64,000 nt of DNA from Nocardia sp. NBC_00403. Lineage in GTDB: Bacteria; Actinomycetota; Actinomycetes; Mycobacteriales; Mycobacteriaceae. Below, one piece after another: positions 46,555 through 55,581 of the stretch. The DNA lies in NCBI RefSeq assembly GCF_036046055.1, contig NZ_CP107939.1, forward strand, positions 5,642,001 through 5,706,000, in the 5' to 3' direction. Position 1 is the stretch's first letter. Every line of letters starts with the position of its first letter. The translations under genes and the position numbers were made by a program. The notes beneath the pieces were generated by a model. It saw only the letters and a list, made by a program, of their open reading frames with translations, did no database searches and had not been told where the DNA came from.

Positions 46555-46743
46555 TCAGTAAGTTTGGGCGTCGGGCCAGCGGTCGGCGAAGGTGATCGCA
46601 AACGCGTTGACCGCAGGTTTCCAGCGCATCGTCCATCGTGCCCGACCGGCGCCGGTCGGGTCGAGTGAACGGGTGACCAGCTACAGGCATTTCAGGGCGG
46701 CCTGCTCGCTGGGGAAATGTCCTCGGGCCTTGATGACTCGTTA
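46555..46743 (-). pseudogene. IS256-family (mutator) transposase, C-terminal remnant
   Basis: The minus-strand frame reads VIKARGHFPSEQAALKCL, an in-frame TAG, then LVTRSLDPTGAGRARWTMRW and KPAVNAFAITFADRWPD, the typical end of IS256-type transposases, where LYLxxRxLDPTG is expected. The internal stop and missing core make it a remnant. Confidence 0.7.
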
Positions 46744-47064
46744 CCCGACTTCGTGGACGACGGCCTCGACGCGCACTTGCAGGACCGCCTGCAGGACCAT
46801 CCGCGACATCGACATGTTCGACATGTGCCCCGCCAGTGTGATCACCGCGTGCGCCGCGGCGCGGCGGCATTCCTGGATCAGATCGACGAACGCTGGTGGC
46901 AGCATTCCGGTCTCCGGTGGCGGTTCATGGAACACGGTACCCAGCTCGTAGCCGAGCGAGCGGGCAGCAGCCCGTAACGTGTCTTCACCCGACTCACCGT
47001 CGCGATCACCGATCAAGTCATCACGCAAGTACCCGTAGGCAAGAGGTAATAGTGCAGTCATCAT
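46741..47064 (-). CDS. Small resolvase-N-terminal-like protein, 107 aa
   Basis: ATG 47064 (or 47061). The product (LLPLAYGYLRDDLIGDRD, then DTLRAAARSLGYELGTVFHE and AAAHAVITLAGHMSNM) follows the beta/alpha pattern of short recombinase-like proteins common in nocardioforms, the same general type as the protein of 2227-2529. Catalytic Ser is not evident. The stop abuts the IS256-type remnant. Function unknown. Confidence 0.5.
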   Translation of the reverse strand: MMTALLPLAYGYLRDDLIGDRDGESGEDTLRAAARSLGYELGTVFHEPPPETGMLPPAFVDLIQECRRAAAHAVITLAGHMSNMSMSRMVLQAVLQVRVEAVVHEVG

Positions 47065-47375
47065 AGAAGCCAATTCCGCATCGACCGACCACCGCAGACA
47101 ACCACCTGCGCCAGCCGGATGGATATGTTCGCCGCAGCCCGCTCGCAAAGCCAAGCCCGGCACTCGTAGCCACTCGTATCCAGTTGATGACCGCGACCCC
47201 ACCGAGCGTCGTTGCCCGACTCGGCTCCACGTCGTTGTGCACCGCAGGGGTCGCCATCGTCGCTGACGGGCATCAACCGCGCGGTGGAACGCACCCAACC
47301 GACACCTGTGCCCGCCGACACCTCTTACCCTCGTCGCATAGGTAGCCAACCCACATCGGCAAGGTACGCAACTAC
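47065..47375. other. Intergenic stretch
   Basis: About 310 bases upstream of the small resolvase-like gene. No gene or striking repeat was recognised. Confidence 0.4.
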
Positions 47376-47555
47376 CTACCTAGATGGGTCGGGCGGGTCA
47401 CCATCGCGTGACTTAGTGAGCGTCCGGGAACTGTCGTCAGCTGTCGGTGGTGGTGAGTTATCGGTGGATTCGGCCGTGCCGGGTTCGGTGGTGCCGGGTC
47501 GGCGATGTGGTTGCGGGTGAACGGTGTTCGGTCCGGCGTGGTGTAGTTCGGACAT
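47376..47555 (-). CDS. Possible short Pro/Ser/Thr-rich protein, 59 aa
   Basis: ATG 47555 is preceded by CCAGGAGTTCTTC, with AGGAG at ideal spacing. The product starts MSELHHAGPNTVHPQPHRRP and is polar and disordered in character. No family is recognised. The ribosome site is the main support. Confidence 0.35.
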   Translation of the reverse strand: MSELHHAGPNTVHPQPHRRPGTTEPGTAESTDNSPPPTADDSSRTLTKSRDGDPPDPSR

Positions 47556-48028
47556 GAAGAACTCCTGGTAGATCACCGGTTGTCGAGACCATGTTCTGCC
47601 AGGAGTTCGTGTGTCAGTATTGCCGAGTCTGTGTTCGTCCTGCCCGGCCCATGGCCAGTCGCCGTTGCGGTGTCCGGCGTATCCGTCCTCGTGCAGTGAC
47701 AAGCAGTGGGACCCACTCGGCACGAAGATACGGGTGGTGTGCGAGCGCGAGGACCAGTCACCGCTCGGGCCGGGCGGGGGTCAGGCGGACCGTGGTTGAT
47801 CCACGCGTCGACGTTCGGCAGCGCTCCGGCGTCAATCGGCTCAACCTGGGCACCGACCCGACACCGGGGTAACCGCCCCAGACCGGCCGCGCCTCGAGAT
47901 CAGCGTCCCTGCCAGCACCGATGCCGTCGGCCATCGCCATTCGGGACCTTAGTCCCTCGCGGCGCGTCTCGTACTCCGGCCAGACTCGAAACCGGACGGC
48001 TACACCCGACCGAGCAGAGGCCTTGATA
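47556..48028. other. Control region upstream of the hydrogenase operon
   Basis: No supported gene in about 470 bases. The right part holds the DosR-like box at 47940-47959 and should contain the hydrogenase promoter. Confidence 0.5.
47940..47959. promoter_or_regulatory. DosR/DevR-like box upstream of hydrogenase operon
   Basis: TTCGGGACCTTAGTCCCTCG matches the 20-bp mycobacterial DosR consensus TTSGGGACTWWAGTCCCSAA at 16 positions, including both GGGAC and GTCCC half-sites. It ends 69 bases before the first hydrogenase start. DosR activates transcription in hypoxia or NO stress; this organism is presumed to have an equivalent regulator, which is not in the window. Confidence 0.7.
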
Positions 48029-49156
48029 ATGCCCAATGACAGTATGGTCATCGATCGCGTTGGTCTGGATCGCCTGGTGGATGTGCTGCGTGAGCACGGA
48101 TACCGGGTCATCGGTCCGCAAGTGCGCGACGGGGCGATCGTGCTCGGCGAACTGGAGTCGGGCGCGCGGCTTCCTGCGGGGTGGGGCGTGGAGACCGCGC
48201 CCGGACGGTATCGGTTACATCGCCGAACCGACGAGGCGGTGTTCGCGCATTCGGCTGGCCCCGGGTCCTGGAAGCAGTTCTTGCATCCGCCGCGCCGCAA
48301 AGTTCTCGATATCGGACCAGACCTGCAGACTGAACCCGTCGAGGATGTTCCGGTGCGCTCCGCGTTTCTCGGCGTCCGCGGCTGCGATTTGGCCTCGATC
48401 GCGATCCTGGGGCGGGTACTCGGTGGCGGGGCGCATCCCGACTCCTCGTTCACCGCCCGCCGGAAAGATCTCTTCGTCGTCGCCGTGAACTGCACCGAGC
48501 CGGGCGGGGTGTGCTTCTGCGCGTCGATGGGCACCGGCCCCGGAGTGTCGGCCGGATACGATCTCGCTCTCACCGAGCGCGTCGACGCCGAGGGGCACCG
48601 ATTCCTCGTCGACGTGGGCAGCGAAGACGGCGCCGAGATCCTCGCCGAACTCACGGCGCGTTCGGCCGACGCAGCGGAGGTCATGCAGGCCCGTGCGGCG
48701 GTGTCGGCGGCAGCCGACCGGATGGGCCGTGCGATGCCCGAGGTCGACATTCGCGCACTGCTTCGCGACTCCCGTGAGTCCCCACACTGGCAGGACGTCG
48801 CCAGCCGCTGCCTCACCTGCGGAAACTGCACCATGGTGTGCCCCACCTGTTTCTGCACCACCACCGAGGACGTCACCGACCTCACGGGCGATCATGCCGA
48901 GCGCTGGGAGCACTGGTCGTCGTGCTTCGAACTGGACTTCTCCAACCTGCATGGCGGCAGCGTGCGACAATCCGGCGAAAGCCGCTACCGGCAATGGATC
49001 AGTCACAAACTCAGCACCTGGTATGACCAATTCGGCAGCTCGGGATGCGTCGGCTGCGGACGGTGCATCGCCTGGTGCCCGGCCGAGATAGACCTGACGG
49101 CTGAGGTGACCCGGCTCGCCGAGCTCGCCGAGGAATCCGATCATGCCCACCAGTGA
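48029..49156 (+). CDS. hyhB: [NiFe]-hydrogenase Fe-S (beta) subunit, 375 aa
   Basis: Electron-transfer subunit of a group 3b-like (NADP-coupled) hydrogenase. An N-terminal about 240-residue domain containing CDLASIAILGRV and NCTEPGGVCFCASMGTGPG leads to two [4Fe-4S] sites, CLTCGNCTMVCPTCFC and CVGCGRCIAWCP, near the C-terminus. The same domain order occurs in the beta subunit of Pyrococcus sulfhydrogenases. ATG 48029 (MPNDSMVI) follows AGAGG. First gene of a tightly overlapped operon of six genes. Confidence 0.85.
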   Translation: MPNDSMVIDRVGLDRLVDVLREHGYRVIGPQVRDGAIVLGELESGARLPAGWGVETAPGRYRLHRRTDEAVFAHSAGPGSWKQFLHPPRRKVLDIGPDLQTEPVEDVPVRSAFLGVRGCDLASIAILGRVLGGGAHPDSSFTARRKDLFVVAVNCTEPGGVCFCASMGTGPGVSAGYDLALTERVDAEGHRFLVDVGSEDGAEILAELTARSADAAEVMQARAAVSAAADRMGRAMPEVDIRALLRDSRESPHWQDVASRCLTCGNCTMVCPTCFCTTTEDVTDLTGDHAERWEHWSSCFELDFSNLHGGSVRQSGESRYRQWISHKLSTWYDQFGSSGCVGCGRCIAWCPAEIDLTAEVTRLAELAEESDHAHQ

Positions 49157-49652
49157 TGAGTTGTCCGCCTTCGCGCGCTTGGACAGACTGAGCCGCAGAG
49201 ACCTGAGCACGCTAGCCCAGGCCGGGCGTTATGTGTCGTTCCTCGCCGGGCAACGCATCATCGTGGAAGGTCAAGTGGCACAGCGGTGCTGGCTGATCCG
49301 TGACGGGCAGATATTGCTGGACGCGCAGGTGCCGGGGCAAGGTGAGGTCGTCGTCCAGACCCTCGGCAGCGGAGACTTGCTCGGTTGGTCGTGGCTGGTG
49401 CCGCCATACCGGTGGCATTTCGGGGCCGTGACCACTGAACCGGTGGACGCGGTCGAATTCGATGCCGAGACGCTGGCCGAGTTCGCTGCCGCAGATCCGC
49501 GTTTCGGCCATGCGCTGACTCTGACGCTGTTCGAGGCGCTCCTTGACAGACTGCAAGCCACCCGGGCCAGGCTGCTCGACCTCTACCGGAACCCCGCCGA
49601 AACGTGCACCGCCGGTCCACCCCGCATCGCGGTGGGGCGAGGTGGCCGATGA
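49143..49652 (+). CDS. Cyclic-nucleotide-binding-domain protein without HTH, 169 aa
   Basis: A Crp-like cNMP-binding beta-roll: RYVSFLAGQRIIVEGQVAQR, then WLIRDGQILL, LGSGDLLGWSWLVPPYRWHF and AVEFDAETLAEFAAADPRFG. It stops after the C-helix (LLDRLQATRARLLDLYR) and has no DNA-binding domain, so it is not an ordinary Crp regulator. It overlaps both neighbours, so it is made together with the hydrogenase and may regulate or scaffold the enzyme. The phosphate-binding Arg of true cAMP sites is not evident; the ligand is unknown. Confidence 0.85.
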   Translation: MPTSDELSAFARLDRLSRRDLSTLAQAGRYVSFLAGQRIIVEGQVAQRCWLIRDGQILLDAQVPGQGEVVVQTLGSGDLLGWSWLVPPYRWHFGAVTTEPVDAVEFDAETLAEFAAADPRFGHALTLTLFEALLDRLQATRARLLDLYRNPAETCTAGPPRIAVGRGGR

Positions 49653-50503
49653 GCGTCGACACGCAGGTCCGCACGGCACCGTCCGGGGACACCATGCTGC
49701 CCTATCGAGTCATCGGCCGCACCCCGCAAACTCCCGACACCGTGACACTGCACCTGGAACCGGTACGAGATGCGGCGCAACGGTTTCGGGCCGGGCAGTT
49801 CATGATGCTCTACAGCTTCGGGGTGGGTGAGGTCGCGATCTCGATCAGCGGGAACCCTGCGGCCGGCGACGATCGCTTGGAGCACACGATCCGGGTGGTC
49901 GGCGCGGTCAGCGGCGCACTGCACGACACCGATATCGGCGGCGTGATCGGTGTGCGTGGACCGTTCGGCACCGGATGGGATCTGGCGTCGGCGGTCGGAG
50001 GCGACCTCGTCATCGTCGGCGGAGGCATCGGGCTGGCACCGCTGCGGCCGGTTGTGCTCGCCGCGATCGCGGCACGCGGCGACTACGGGCGGATCGTCGT
50101 GATCAGTGGAGCCCGCACCCCAGCGGACATTTTGTTCCGCGGTGAGCAAGATCTGTGGACGACGACCGGTTCCATCGAACTACATCAGACCGTCGACCAC
50201 CCCGCGCCGAACTGGGGAGGCCGAGTCGGCTTCGTCACCGAGCCACTGGCCCACCTGACATTCGAACCCGGCCGCGCCACAGCGTTCCTGTGCGGTCCGG
50301 AACCGATGATGCGCTTTTGCGCGCAGACCCTGCTGCGCAAGGGAATTCCCGCCACCGATATCCAAGTGTCGCTGGAGCGCAATATGCAGTGCGGTGTCGC
50401 GCGCTGTGGGCACTGCCAGCTCGGCACGCTGCTGCTGTGTCGCGACGGCCCCATCGTCGACTACGCAGTGGCCGAACCACTACTGGCGGTGCGAGAACTA
50501 TGA
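49649..50503 (+). CDS. hyhG: Hydrogenase FAD/NAD(P)-binding (gamma) subunit, 284 aa
   Basis: Ferredoxin-NADP reductase-like: FAD domain with [20 protein letters not shown], nucleotide-binding [29 protein letters not shown], and the C-terminal [2Fe-2S] cysteines in [17 protein letters not shown]. It exchanges electrons between the hydrogenase and NAD(P)H. ATG 49649 overlaps the previous stop (ATGA); the stop overlaps the small-subunit start. Confidence 0.88.
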   Translation: MSVDTQVRTAPSGDTMLPYRVIGRTPQTPDTVTLHLEPVRDAAQRFRAGQFMMLYSFGVGEVAISISGNPAAGDDRLEHTIRVVGAVSGALHDTDIGGVIGVRGPFGTGWDLASAVGGDLVIVGGGIGLAPLRPVVLAAIAARGDYGRIVVISGARTPADILFRGEQDLWTTTGSIELHQTVDHPAPNWGGRVGFVTEPLAHLTFEPGRATAFLCGPEPMMRFCAQTLLRKGIPATDIQVSLERNMQCGVARCGHCQLGTLLLCRDGPIVDYAVAEPLLAVREL

Positions 50504-51273
50504 CGAAGACACCGACGCTCGCCGTCTGGAAGTTCACCTCCTGTGACGGTTGCCAGCTCACTCTGCTCGACTGCGAGGACGAGCTACTCACCCTCGCGGG
50601 CCGCCTCCGCATCACTCACTTCGTGGAAGCTTCCAGCGTCATGGAGCCGGGACCGTACGATGTTTCACTGGTCGAAGGCTCGATCACCACGCAGGAAGAG
50701 CTGCACCGGATCACCGAGATCCGCGAGCAATCCAGGATTCTGGTAGCGATCGGGGCATGTGCAACGCACGGCGGCATCCAGGCGCTGCGCAATTTCGCCG
50801 ACGTCACCGAATTCACGTCTGTGGTCTACGCCAGCCCGGAGCACATCGCCACACTTGCCACCTCCACCCCGATCTCGGCGCACGTACCCGTGGACTTCGA
50901 GCTGCGTGGCTGTCCGATCGACCGGCGCCAACTGCTCGACACCCTGTGTGCGTTCCTGGCCGGCCGGTCGCCGGACATACCGAACACCAGCGTCTGTACC
51001 GAGTGCAAACGCCGCGGTACAACCTGTGTGACCGTCGCCGAGGGAATCCCCTGCCTGGGGCCGGTCACACAGGCTGGATGTGGTGCCTTGTGCCCGGCAT
51101 ACCATCGTGGCTGCTTCGGTTGTTTCGGCCCGATGGCCAATCCCAACATCCACGCGCTGCTTCCTATCCTGCGCGTCAACGGCATGGACACCGGTGACAT
51201 CGACCGCGTTTTCGCCACATACGCCGCGGCCGCGCCAGGCTTCGCGAACAGGAGCGGCGATGAGTCATCGTAG
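50500..51273 (+). CDS. hyhS: [NiFe]-hydrogenase small (delta) subunit, 257 aa
   Basis: Small subunit carrying the Fe-S relay next to the active site: proximal-cluster Cys in [12 protein letters not shown] and [12 protein letters not shown], then [26 protein letters not shown] and CFGCFGPM. The short form lacking a Tat signal places it in the cytoplasm, as for group 3 enzymes. ATG 50500 overlaps the gamma stop; its end overlaps the large-subunit start by 14 bases. Confidence 0.9.
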   Translation: MTKTPTLAVWKFTSCDGCQLTLLDCEDELLTLAGRLRITHFVEASSVMEPGPYDVSLVEGSITTQEELHRITEIREQSRILVAIGACATHGGIQALRNFADVTEFTSVVYASPEHIATLATSTPISAHVPVDFELRGCPIDRRQLLDTLCAFLAGRSPDIPNTSVCTECKRRGTTCVTVAEGIPCLGPVTQAGCGALCPAYHRGCFGCFGPMANPNIHALLPILRVNGMDTGDIDRVFATYAAAAPGFANRSGDESS

Positions 51274-52549
51274 GGAGCTGAAGGTCGGCTCGCTAGCTCG
51301 CGTCGAAGGCGAGGGCGCGCTGCGCGTGGTCGTCACGGATGGGCACGTCGAAAGCGCGGAACTGAGCATCTACGAGCCACCGCGATTCTTCGAGGCATTC
51401 CTTCGCGGCCGCGCCTACACCGAACCGCCCGATATCACCTCCAGAGTCTGCGGGATCTGTCCGGTGGCCTACCAGACCAGCGCGTGCAACGCACTGGAAC
51501 AACTCTGTGGCGCGGAGTTGGACCGGCCACTGGCCGACCTGAGGCGTCTGATGTACTGCGGCGAATGGATTTCCAGCCACTCCTTGCATATTTATCTGCT
51601 GCACATTCCGGACTTCCTCGGCTACCCGGACGCGATCGCGCTCGCCGCCGACCATCGCGCCCTGGTCGAGCAGGGGCTGGCGATGAAGAAAGCGGGCAAC
51701 GCGCTGCTCGAACTCCTCGGCGGCCGGGCCATCCATCCCGTCAATATCCGGCTCGGCGGCTTCTACTCGGTCCCCGAACCCGCCGATTTCGCTCCCGTGA
51801 CCGAACTACTATGCCGTGCACGAGATTACGCGGTGGATACCGCGCGCTGGGCGGCGAGACTCGAATTTCCCGAGCAGGAACTCGAGTATGAACTGCTTGC
51901 CGCGACCGAACCGGGCCGCTACGCCATCGACAACGGGGATGTGCACACCAGCACCGGGCTTCGGTTCGCTGCGGCCGATCTTCCCGCTCACGTGCGGGAA
52001 CACCAGGTAGCGCACTCCACCGCCTTGCACGCCATGCTCGACGGCGAGCGATACCTCACCGGACCACTGGCGCGGTACACGCTGAACTACCACCAGCTGT
52101 CGCCGATCGCCCGACAGGTCGCGGTCGAGATCGGACTCGGCGCCGAATGCCGTAACCCGTTCCGCAGCATCCTAGTGCGCGCGGTCGAAGTCGTCTACGC
52201 CATCGAAGAGGCGCTCACGCTCATCGCCGAATACGAACGCCCCTCCCGTACCGCGGTTCCGGTCGAGCCCCGCGCCGGAACCGGCCACGGCGTGAGCGAA
52301 GCGCCACGCGGTTTGCTCTACCACCGTTACGACATCGACGATCAGGGAATCGTGCGCTCGGCCACGATCATCCCACCGACATCCCAGAACCAGGCGGCTA
52401 TGGAGGACGATCTGCGGCGCGCCGTCTCGGAAAATCTCGACCTCGACGACGCCGCGCTGGCCGCCGTCTGTGAACGCACGATCCGTAACTACGATCCCTG
52501 CATCTCCTGCTCGGCGCACTTCCTGGACATCGACGTGGTGCGCCGATGA
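51260..52549 (+). CDS. hyhL: [NiFe]-hydrogenase large (alpha) subunit, 429 aa
   Basis: Holds the NiFe(CN)2CO active site. The N-terminal motif [19 protein letters not shown] and C-terminal motif [16 protein letters not shown] supply the four Cys ligands. After the ligand-motif His a tail of nine residues remains, the part normally removed by a dedicated protease, which is encoded next. The motifs fit bidirectional group 3 rather than membrane-bound group 1 enzymes. Accessory hypA-F genes are not in the window and must be elsewhere. Confidence 0.92.
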   Translation: MSHRRELKVGSLARVEGEGALRVVVTDGHVESAELSIYEPPRFFEAFLRGRAYTEPPDITSRVCGICPVAYQTSACNALEQLCGAELDRPLADLRRLMYCGEWISSHSLHIYLLHIPDFLGYPDAIALAADHRALVEQGLAMKKAGNALLELLGGRAIHPVNIRLGGFYSVPEPADFAPVTELLCRARDYAVDTARWAARLEFPEQELEYELLAATEPGRYAIDNGDVHTSTGLRFAAADLPAHVREHQVAHSTALHAMLDGERYLTGPLARYTLNYHQLSPIARQVAVEIGLGAECRNPFRSILVRAVEVVYAIEEALTLIAEYERPSRTAVPVEPRAGTGHGVSEAPRGLLYHRYDIDDQGIVRSATIIPPTSQNQAAMEDDLRRAVSENLDLDDAALAAVCERTIRNYDPCISCSAHFLDIDVVRR

Positions 52550-53028
52550 CCGGGCCCTGGGCCGTCGTCATCGGCGTCGGCAACGAGTACCGCAGCGATG
52601 ACGGAGTCGGTTCGGCTGTCGCTTCCCGAATCGAAAAACTCGACATCCCAGGAGTTTTCGTAACCATCTCCGACGGCGAGCCCACGAGTCTCCTGGATAT
52701 GTGGGCAGATGTGGAGCTTGCCGTGCTGATCGACGCTGTACGCTGCGAATCTTCGGTTCCCGGCCGGGTCCGCCGCACCGACATCGACCTCCTCCGGCAC
52801 GCCGGCACCGCCGCTTCTTCCCACACTCTCGGCATCCATGACGCGCTGCCACTGGGCCGCGCCCTCGGCCGACTCCCAGGCAGGATCGTCGTCATCGCCG
52901 TAGACGTGGCGTGTCTCGAGCTGGGTGTCGGATTGTCCGAGCCAGTCGCAGACGCCGTTCCGCGCGCGGTCGATGCCGTCGTGCGGGAATTGCGACGAGC
53001 CGAGCCCGCGACCCGGCCTCGGAGGTGA
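52546..53028 (+). CDS. Hydrogenase maturation endopeptidase, 160 aa
   Basis: HycI/HyaD-type protease that trims the large-subunit C-terminus after nickel insertion. GVGNEYRSDDGVGSAVASRI has the family's GxGNxxxxDDGxG start with the nickel-sensing acidic residue. VLIDAVRCESSVPGRVRR carries the second Asp and SSHTLGIHDAL the His. ATG 52546 overlaps the large-subunit stop (ATGA). Last gene of the operon. Confidence 0.88.
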   Translation: MTGPWAVVIGVGNEYRSDDGVGSAVASRIEKLDIPGVFVTISDGEPTSLLDMWADVELAVLIDAVRCESSVPGRVRRTDIDLLRHAGTAASSHTLGIHDALPLGRALGRLPGRIVVIAVDVACLELGVGLSEPVADAVPRAVDAVVRELRRAEPATRPRR

Positions 53029-53334
53029 AGGCCAGGGTCAGGCCATGAACTGCGGGACAAAGGTACGCGGTACGCGTGACACCCGCGAGCAGATCCGACC
53101 GCAACTACCTGCTGGCAATCCTCGAATTGCTGGATTCCGGGCAGCAGATGTGCCAGCGTCGCCTATCGACTGCCGGGAGGACGGCCCGAATCGGAGTCGG
53201 TCACCCAGAAAGGCATCTCGATCACAGGGCGAAGGTCCCACGGCAAGTGTCGGTTCGGCTCTGTGCGCCTACTTACGCTCGCCGTAACGTCGTAATTCTC
53301 GGGTTCCACGGTGCGCAACGCAGAGGAGCCGACC
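53029..53334. other. Intergenic stretch before the flavodoxin gene
   Basis: About 305 bases. An open frame runs through it (including NYLLAILELLDSGQQMCQRR) but resembles no family that I know. At 53226-53240 the minus strand reads TGGGACCTTCGCCCT, similar to a DosR box but one base too short between half-sites. Confidence 0.4.
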
Positions 53335-53862
53335 ATGCGTGCACGAGTTGTCTACGAGTCGATGTTCGGCAACACCGCGGCGGTCGCGGAAGCCATCGCA
53401 CAAGGGCTGCTCGAGCATGCCGAGGTGGAAATGCTGAACGTGGTGGCTGCGGCCGAAGTGCCTGCCCTGGCGGTGCACCTGCTCGTGGTCGGCGGACCCA
53501 CCCACACCTTCGGGCTCAGCCGCCCGCAGACGCGCCGCGACGCCGCCAAGCTCACCGACGCGCCGATCGCGATCGACATCGGCATACGGGAATGGCTCGA
53601 GGCCGCGCCGCTGGTGCCACCCGGCCACCGCGCCTTGGCGTTCGGGACCAAAGTCGCCAAACCTCCCTGGTTGCCGGGCTCGGCCGCACGCGGTATCGCA
53701 AAACGGCTGTGGCGCTTGGGCTATACCCTCGCCGACCAGCCAGTAGATTTCCTCGTCGAAGACACGACCGGCCCGCTCGCGCCGGGCGAGCTGGACCGCG
53801 CCCGTGTTTGGGCGGGTCGGATCGCCCATACCGAACTCGATCGCATCATGCACCATGCTTGA
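53335..53862 (+). CDS. Flavodoxin-like protein, 175 aa
   Basis: FMN-binding flavodoxin fold: VVYESMFGNTAAVAEAIAQG is the phosphate loop, LLVVGGPTHTFGLS the second loop, and RALAFGTKVAKPPWLPGSAA the third. It could carry electrons in the low-oxygen metabolism suggested by the adjoining hydrogenase, but no partner is fixed. ATG 53335 has GAGGAG seven bases upstream and is favoured over GTG 53311. Confidence 0.85.
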   Translation: MRARVVYESMFGNTAAVAEAIAQGLLEHAEVEMLNVVAAAEVPALAVHLLVVGGPTHTFGLSRPQTRRDAAKLTDAPIAIDIGIREWLEAAPLVPPGHRALAFGTKVAKPPWLPGSAARGIAKRLWRLGYTLADQPVDFLVEDTTGPLAPGELDRARVWAGRIAHTELDRIMHHA

Positions 53863-54053
53863 CGGGCGAGCGTGAATCCATGCTCTGAAGCAACTGCACA
53901 TCATCATTGCAAGTGGCCGACGCGGAAACCGCAGCCTCCGTGTGAGCCCGCCTTCGAGTGCTCGTCGCTTCCAGCCGTGCGCTGATTTTTGCGCGTCCGC
54001 GCGAACCTGAGCCTCGCGTGGCTCGGGCCCTGTGGTGGTCGACGGCTCACAGA

Positions 54054-54231
54054 AGTGCAGGAAGAAGCCGAGAAATTGCTGTCGCAGAGCCTGGCCGGCT
54101 ACTGCGGAAAGTATCCGGGGGTGGGCAGCCACGGACGCGGTGATTCCGCCGGAATGACGGTCGGTTCGGTCGGGCAAGCGGTGCTATACGACGCGAAAAT
54201 GGTGGTGATCATCGCCAGGTCGGCGAACTGA
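54054..54231 (+). pseudogene. Universal stress protein C-terminal remnant with internal deletion
   Basis: Reads EVQEEAEKLLSQSLAGYCGK directly into GVGSHGRGDSAGMTVGSVGQ and ends VVIIARSAN. Compared with the intact protein at 57328-58206, the roughly 35 residues between YPDV and VVGSHGRGG are missing and the whole N-terminal part is absent. The remaining ATP-loop motif GSHGRG is recognisable. The rest of the interval 53863-54451 holds only the box at 54344-54363. Confidence 0.7.
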
Positions 54232-54343
54232 TCCCGCATCGCGCTCCTCTGGGCCTGCTGCCGAGTTGATCGACAGCAGGACCGAGTATCCCCGGCGCAC
54301 CGTTGCCCACGTCTACCAGCCTGAACGAGCCGATCCGTCCCGT

Positions 54344-54363
54344 CCAGGGGCAAAAGTCCGCAA
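54344..54363. promoter_or_regulatory. DosR-like box upstream of nitroreductase
   Basis: CCAGGGGCAAAAGTCCGCAA; read on the minus strand the core is CGGACTTTTGCCCCT, one mismatch from the shorter hypoxia motif GGGACTTNNGNCCCT as I remember it. It ends 88 bases before the nitroreductase ATG. Weaker than the hydrogenase box. Confidence 0.5.
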
Positions 54364-54451
54364 AAGCCGCCGGGCGTAGGGGCCACCCAGCGACAAGATC
54401 CGGGACCAACGACTCCTCCTCCATCGGCGTGGCAGACATACGGTCAGCGAT

Positions 54452-55450
54452 ATGAATCAGCTACCCACCGGAGAAACCATCGAGACGGCCGTCCTGCTCG
54501 CTGGCCGGGCGCCGTCGCTGCACAACAGCCAGCCCTGGCACTGGACATTCGACGGCCACGCGCTACAGCTGTTCGCCGTACCCGAACGCAGACTCCCGGC
54601 CACCGACCCTTCCGGCCGCCAGATGCTGATCAGCTGTGGTATCACGCTGGGCCATTTCCGTGCGGCCATGTCCGCGGCCGGTTGGCATATTCACGTCGCC
54701 CGTTTCCCGAACCCGAACCGTCGCGATCACTTGGCCGCCATCACGTTCCATCCGGCACACTTCGTGACAGATGCCGACCGCACCCGTGCCGACGCCATCC
54801 GGCGCCGGCACACCGACCGGCTGCCGTTCGCGGAACCCACCGGATGGTCCGATTTCGAACCCATATTGCGGAGCACCTTCGATCAGGCCGACGCCACCCT
54901 CGACGTGCTGCACGACGACAGCCGCCCCGCCCTGGCCCGCGCCTCGGAGATGACCGCATCCCTGCGCCGCTACGACGCCGGCTACCACGCCGAACTACAG
55001 TGGTGGACCGGCCACGTCATCGGCAATGCCGGCGTCCCCCGCGAAGCGCTCATCTCCTCGGAGGAACGTCAACGAGTCAACGTAGGCCGCCAGTTCCCCA
55101 CAGCCACCGGGGCACCGCGTCGCGGTGAGACGACCGCCGACCATTCGGTGATACTCGTGCTCTCCACCCACGGCGACACCCCCGACGAACTGGTGCACTG
55201 TGGCGAGGTGCTGTCCACGGTACTGCTGGAATGCACCCTCGCGGGATACGCGACGTGCCCCCTGACCCACATGTCCGAAGTACCACAGAGCCGCGCACTT
55301 GTCCGCACGCTGATCGCTGGCTCCGGCTTGCCGCAAGTGCTGGTCCGTGTCGGCTCGGCGCCCGAATCCGCGCAGAACGTCCCGGAGACGCCGCGCCGCC
55401 CGCTCGCCGAGATACTCGATATGCCCACTTCCACCGACCAGGTGGACTGA
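54452..55450 (+). CDS. Acg-family nitroreductase-like protein, 332 aa
   Basis: Tandem nitroreductase-fold protein of the Acg type. AVLLAGRAPSLHNSQPWHWT is the characteristic N-terminus; RRRHTDRLPFAEPTGW and AELQWWTGHVIGNAGVP follow, with HCGEVLSTVLLECTLAGYAT near the C-terminus. Mycobacterial homologues are DosR-controlled dormancy proteins thought to sequester or use flavin. ATG 54452, with a DosR-like box upstream. A paralogue is at 58322-59323 and a dead copy at 56842-57007. Confidence 0.87.
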   Translation: MNQLPTGETIETAVLLAGRAPSLHNSQPWHWTFDGHALQLFAVPERRLPATDPSGRQMLISCGITLGHFRAAMSAAGWHIHVARFPNPNRRDHLAAITFHPAHFVTDADRTRADAIRRRHTDRLPFAEPTGWSDFEPILRSTFDQADATLDVLHDDSRPALARASEMTASLRRYDAGYHAELQWWTGHVIGNAGVPREALISSEERQRVNVGRQFPTATGAPRRGETTADHSVILVLSTHGDTPDELVHCGEVLSTVLLECTLAGYATCPLTHMSEVPQSRALVRTLIAGSGLPQVLVRVGSAPESAQNVPETPRRPLAEILDMPTSTDQVD

Positions 55451-55581
55451 GGCCACACCGACACAGGGACATTCGCCCCTCGCTGGCGGGTAGCAGTGGC
55501 AGTCCTCGACCTGGAACGTGCCCTGGAATTCGCTTCCGAGGATGGCCGCCGGGTTACGTCGCGTAATGGGTGCGAACTATC

